Origin: Larix sibirica
Taxonomy: Eukaryota > Streptophyta > Pinopsida > Pinales > Pinaceae
Reading direction: 5' to 3'
DNA: 22,450 nucleotides
Assembly: GCA_004151065.3 (NCBI GenBank)
Contig: NWUY0300069142.1
Coordinates: forward strand, 1 to 22,450
A program made the translations under genes and the position numbers. Each line of letters starts with the position of its first letter. Position 1 is the stretch's first letter. The notes under the pieces were generated by a model, which saw only the letters and a list, made by a program, of their open reading frames with translations, had not been told where the DNA came from and ran no database searches. Below, piece by piece: positions 19,721-22,450 of this stretch.

Positions 19721-20085
19721 TTTTTAGAAGACATGTGGAATTAGGCCCCACTCATGCCCAAAAGTATCATCTGTAACAACTAATTGAAATCCATCTTATT
19801 TTGTAATTTGTTTATGCAAATATATATTTACCTATGTCTAAACATGATACTATGACTTATGCAAAATCTTGACATGTTGATTCCAATCACCAAGGATTAA
19901 TATAACCATAATGAATTGATGATTTTTATCCTTCTTCTTCTTTCAACTTGTTTGACATTTGAATCTCGCCCTTCAAATTTTCAACAAATTTTTTGGCACT
20001 CACAAACTAAACTAGTTTGGAGTAATTAGGAATATGAAAGTTGTTTTATTTTTCATATCCTAAGCCATAATGATTTCTATTGAAT
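19721..20085. other. AT-rich stretch without recognisable genes
   Basis: Nothing recognisable on either strand. It lies downstream (minus strand) of the coding fragment at 20090-20545, and any 3' part of that fragment is too decayed to follow. Confidence 0.45.
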
Positions 20086-20089
20086 TTCA

Positions 20090-20545
20090 ATTATTCTCAA
20101 GTATACCAATAATTTTGGAAAGATAATTTTGTACTTGATGTTCTTTCATAAATTCATGATTACTTTCTTTTGTAACTTCAAAAGAAAATACAAGCTCATA
20201 TTCAATTATACTATTTTTGGTACAACCTTATGCTTTGACATATTTTGCTTGTGATTCATCTTCAATAAGAGTTGTTGTCATTAATTCGTTATTTATTAAT
20301 GTTTCATTCCCATGACTAGTTAAGGAATCATTAATAATATCATTTGTTATATGTGTATCACCCAATTGCATTAGGCCATTTGTGTCAGAAGCCTAGCAAT
20401 CAACCATTTGCATAAGGTCATTTGTGTCACAAGTTGCATCAGCCATATTTCAATTTGCATTGTTAGCATTTTTTATCAGTTTCAATTAATTTTAATTTAA
20501 GTGATTCGATTAGTTTATCGTTTAAATCAATTTGTTTGTGAAAAT
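20090..20545 (-). pseudogene. Coiled-coil-like coding fragment, copy A
   Basis: The minus strand starts HKQIDLNDKLIESLKLKLIE (20535 down), a Lys/Glu/Leu-rich pattern like a coiled coil. It continues with frameshifts or stops into ADATCDTNDLMQMVD, then NDIINDSLTSHGNE, and then IEYELVFSFEVTKESNHEFM and QNYLSKIIGILEN (about 20100-20230). No known domain is recognised. Copy B of the first ~60 residues lies at 20850-21150. It could be a remnant of an LTR element's first ORF or of a host gene. Confidence 0.45.
20370..20545. repeat. Direct repeat copy A (~175 bp)
   Basis: Shares GGTCATTTG, CACAAGTTGCATCA, CAATTTGCATT, TTAGCATTT and ATCAATTTGTTTGTGAA in the same order with 20930-21100. The two copies are in the same orientation and about 555 bp apart. 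Confidence 0.8.
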
Positions 20546-20849
20546 GTTATGCACCAAATTCCCAAAATAGCATAAAAATAGAAAGAAAGAGTAACCCATT
20601 GACTCGAGAATGAAATAAAGAGATGAATAAGAAGTCTCTTTGAGGGGGGAATTTCTTTATACAATGTATCAAATTCACAAAGACAAGATGAGATTATTTT
20701 AAAACTAGGTCTCATTGGTATATATATATAGGAGACTCAAGGGTACAATTACAATTAAGGTCCTAGCCGATCATACAATTACAATCAAGTTCCTAGCTAA
20801 CCAATAAAGGCAATACTAATATAATAATAGAAATGCAATGCCACAATAT
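20546..20849 (-). promoter_or_regulatory. Promoter-like block between duplicated fragments
   Basis: Holds an AT run (TA)6 at 20719-20730 that would act as a TATA box. A 30-bp tandem repeat (20744-20803, two copies starting TACAATTACAAT) lies upstream of it on the minus strand. A pyrimidine-rich leader follows before copy A of the coding fragment. Near 20555-20545 the minus strand reads ATTTGGTGC, which resembles the start of the primer site of some gypsy elements (TTTGGCGCC). The block could therefore be a degenerate LTR leading into an internal region. This is inference. Confidence 0.4.
20744..20803. repeat. 30-bp tandem repeat, 2 copies
   Basis: TACAATTACAATTAAGGTCC at 20744 recurs at 20774 as TACAATTACAATCAAGTTCC. 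The unit is exactly 30 bp and includes a CCTAGC core. It lies about 15 bp from the (TA)6 run. Confidence 0.8.
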
Positions 20850-21153
20850 CTAGGGCTTAACAATCTCATAACCAAATAAAGAATCATCAGAGATATCATT
20901 TTTTGTATCTATATCTACCATTTCCATTTGTTTATTTGTGTCACAAGTAGCCTTCAACTATTTGACTTAGGTCATTTGCATTACAAGTTGCATCAACAAT
21001 GTTCTCAATTTGCATTTTTAGCATTTCCTTCTTCTTTTAAATTAACTTTAGTTGAAGTGTTTCGATCAATTTATCCTTTAGATCAATTTGTTTGTGAAGA
21101 TCAACAACCTGATTATCCAATTCATGTAAAGAGTCATGTAGTTCTTTATTTTA
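20850..21153 (-). pseudogene. Coiled-coil-like coding fragment, copy B
   Basis: An open minus-strand frame reads KELHDSLHELDNQVVDLHKQ, then IDLKDKLIETLQLKLI, a stop, then KKKEMLKMQIENIVDATCNA. After a frameshift it continues CDTNKQMEMVDIDTKNDISD and ends FGYEIVKP with a TAG at 20852-20850. The Leu/Ile heptad spacing suggests a coiled coil. The HKQID and DATC blocks are repeated in copy A, so one arose from the other or both from related elements. Function unknown. Confidence 0.45.
20930..21100. repeat. Direct repeat copy B (~175 bp)
   Basis: Partner of 20370-20545, same orientation and about 80% alike by eye, with small insertions such as TTCTTCTTTTAA. Confidence 0.8.
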
Positions 21154-21959
21154 TTGATTGGAGTTTTGAAAACATTTTTCTCATTTACTCATTTTAGATT
21201 TGCAATTGTGTCATGTTCACTTGTGTTACACTTGCTTGTACTCGCTCACTTGTACGACATCACCAAAACATTTAGGGTGTCAGGTACTACCGATCATGAA
21301 CCCTAAACAATTATTTGAAATTGATAAAAATGACCTCCTTATTCAATTTCAAGTAGGTCCTATGTTACAACATGTTAATTCAACCATTTAATCTTATCAA
21401 ATTTATTTTCATGACTCAAACATCTCTCAATGCAAATACAATCTTTGGAATTACAAATTTCCACTTCATTATGTGTATGATTAGATTGATGTATTGAATG
21501 ATTAAGTTTTTTTACACTAGTTTACTCCATGTGTATATGGTGTAAGGATATGTGTAATTGTGCATTTAAATGTGTCAAAGCTAGACACAAAATATGATTA
21601 AGTATCCAAAAAGTTCATCTAGCATCACACACAAGTACACAAGGTGTACCTATGATCCCCTTATTCATATTTTGGGTAGATCTAGGACACATTCACCACC
21701 ATAAAATGACATTTTTATTAGACATGATATAACTATCTCTTAGCACTAAAGAGTGTAACAAACAAATTCTCTTTACCAATGAGAATTCAACCTTTGTCTG
21801 CAAATCTGTTTGAATATTTAAAGCATTCATTTTTTATCACCAAACTTATACATAATTTTAAGCTTTTATTCATAACTTTAAAAATAAACAACTTTAGAAT
21901 GAGTTTGACAATCAAGCCTTCACCTAATTTTGAACAAAACTTGCTTGTCTTGAGACTCA
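21154..21959. other. AT-rich stretch without recognisable genes
   Basis: No coding region can be supported. It lies between the gag-like remnant (upstream on the minus strand) and the coiled-coil fragment. It includes TACACTAGTTTACTCC and GTGTATATGGTGTAAGG segments of no known type. Confidence 0.45.
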
Positions 21960-22108
21960 TAGGCTAATAGGAAAGAGCCTAAGTTTTTAAGAATTAAAGG
22001 TGCAACCACATCTAGTATAGAGAGTTTAAAACTAAAAAGTAATGCATTAGGATTTTCAATGGTGAGGCCAAAAAAATGACGGAGAGTAGAAGGATTGATA
22101 TTCTTCAT
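21960..22108 (-). pseudogene. Gypsy-like gag remnant
   Basis: The minus-strand frame begins MKNINPSTLRHFFGLTIENP and continues NALLFSF. After a shift of one frame it reads KLRLFPISL. The order NPSTLPxFxGLTxEDPDxFLFEF followed by KLKLFPxTL is characteristic of one group of plant Ty3/gypsy gag proteins. Only about 50 residues survive; the WFxGL block that should follow is not seen. Upstream DNA (to 22450) shows no clear continuation. Confidence 0.6.
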
Positions 22109-22450
22109 CCTTTTTTCCTCATTAATTTTCTAAGTCAGAAATTGAAATACTTTAGGTTGTTCATCCCTTTATTCTAACATGATGTTAATAAATGGATATT
22201 CCTCTCTATTCTCAAATCCTTGTAAAAATGTGTTCTCTTTCTTCAAACAAATGAGCAAAGCTTTCAGTTGTTAAAGTGCGCACATGTTCCAAGAAGGGTG
22301 TAGTGGTTGAAGTTAGTATATGAGCATGAAATTCCACAACTTACGACACTGCAAGTGCGCAAGTCTCACAAGTGATGGTACTGCAAGGGTCAAAATCCCA
22401 CCAAGTTGAAGATCATGTATGCACAAGCTCAACAAAGCATTGATACATCA
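22109..22450. other. Window edge, no gene recognised
   Basis: Possibly the upstream part of the element that carries the gag remnant, since the strand and order fit, but no start codon, primer site or LTR end can be placed. The window ends inside it. Confidence 0.4.

Overview
The window looks like repeat-rich intergenic DNA from a large plant nuclear genome. It is AT-rich, has no intact host gene, and is built from old, broken retrotransposons nested inside one another. The plant assignment rests on three things: a plant-type L1 LINE (DUF4283-type ORF1, then endonuclease, reverse transcriptase, zf-RVT and RNase H), a Ty3/gypsy element with 1.55 kb LTRs and an initiator-Met-tRNA primer site, and CCTAG/AAACCCTAG-rich leaders. 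The age and depth of nesting and the style of the LTRs fit a gymnosperm such as a conifer, but that is inference. A 262-base run of N (11739-12000) marks an assembly gap.

Layout. 1-700: non-coding, with a small hairpin and a 31-bp tandem repeat. 715-1210: a degenerate ~120-bp tandem array on the minus strand. About 1328-14830: one LINE on the minus strand (about 6.4 kb of its own sequence), opened by two later insertions. The first is a 1440-bp solo LTR (2579-4018) in the zf-RVT end of ORF2. The second is a 5728-bp Ty3/gypsy element (8742-14469) in ORF1, with a perfect 5-bp target duplication GTTTC. 14922-16960: a second ~120-bp array in the opposite orientation to the first, interrupted by a 1363-bp poly(A)-tailed retroelement (15446-16808). 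This insert has a ~14-bp target duplication and a 263-codon reading frame of unknown function. 16960-22450: AT-rich, mostly featureless DNA with short tandem repeats, a duplicated coiled-coil-like coding fragment around a promoter-like block (20545-20850), and a gypsy-like gag remnant (21960-22108).

History. The arrays and the LINE are oldest. The solo LTR and the gypsy element both landed in the LINE, and the poly(A) element landed in the right-hand array. Nothing here appears able to move by itself: the LINE has lost catalytic residues and the gypsy element lacks reverse transcriptase and RNase H. Many of the stop codons and lost residues can be explained by C-to-T or G-to-A changes, as expected from long-term cytosine methylation. 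The most novel items are the inverted pair of ~120-bp arrays around the LINE, the unrecognised ORF in the 1363-bp retroelement, and the ACGT-core (G-box/ABRE-like) cluster in the gypsy LTR.
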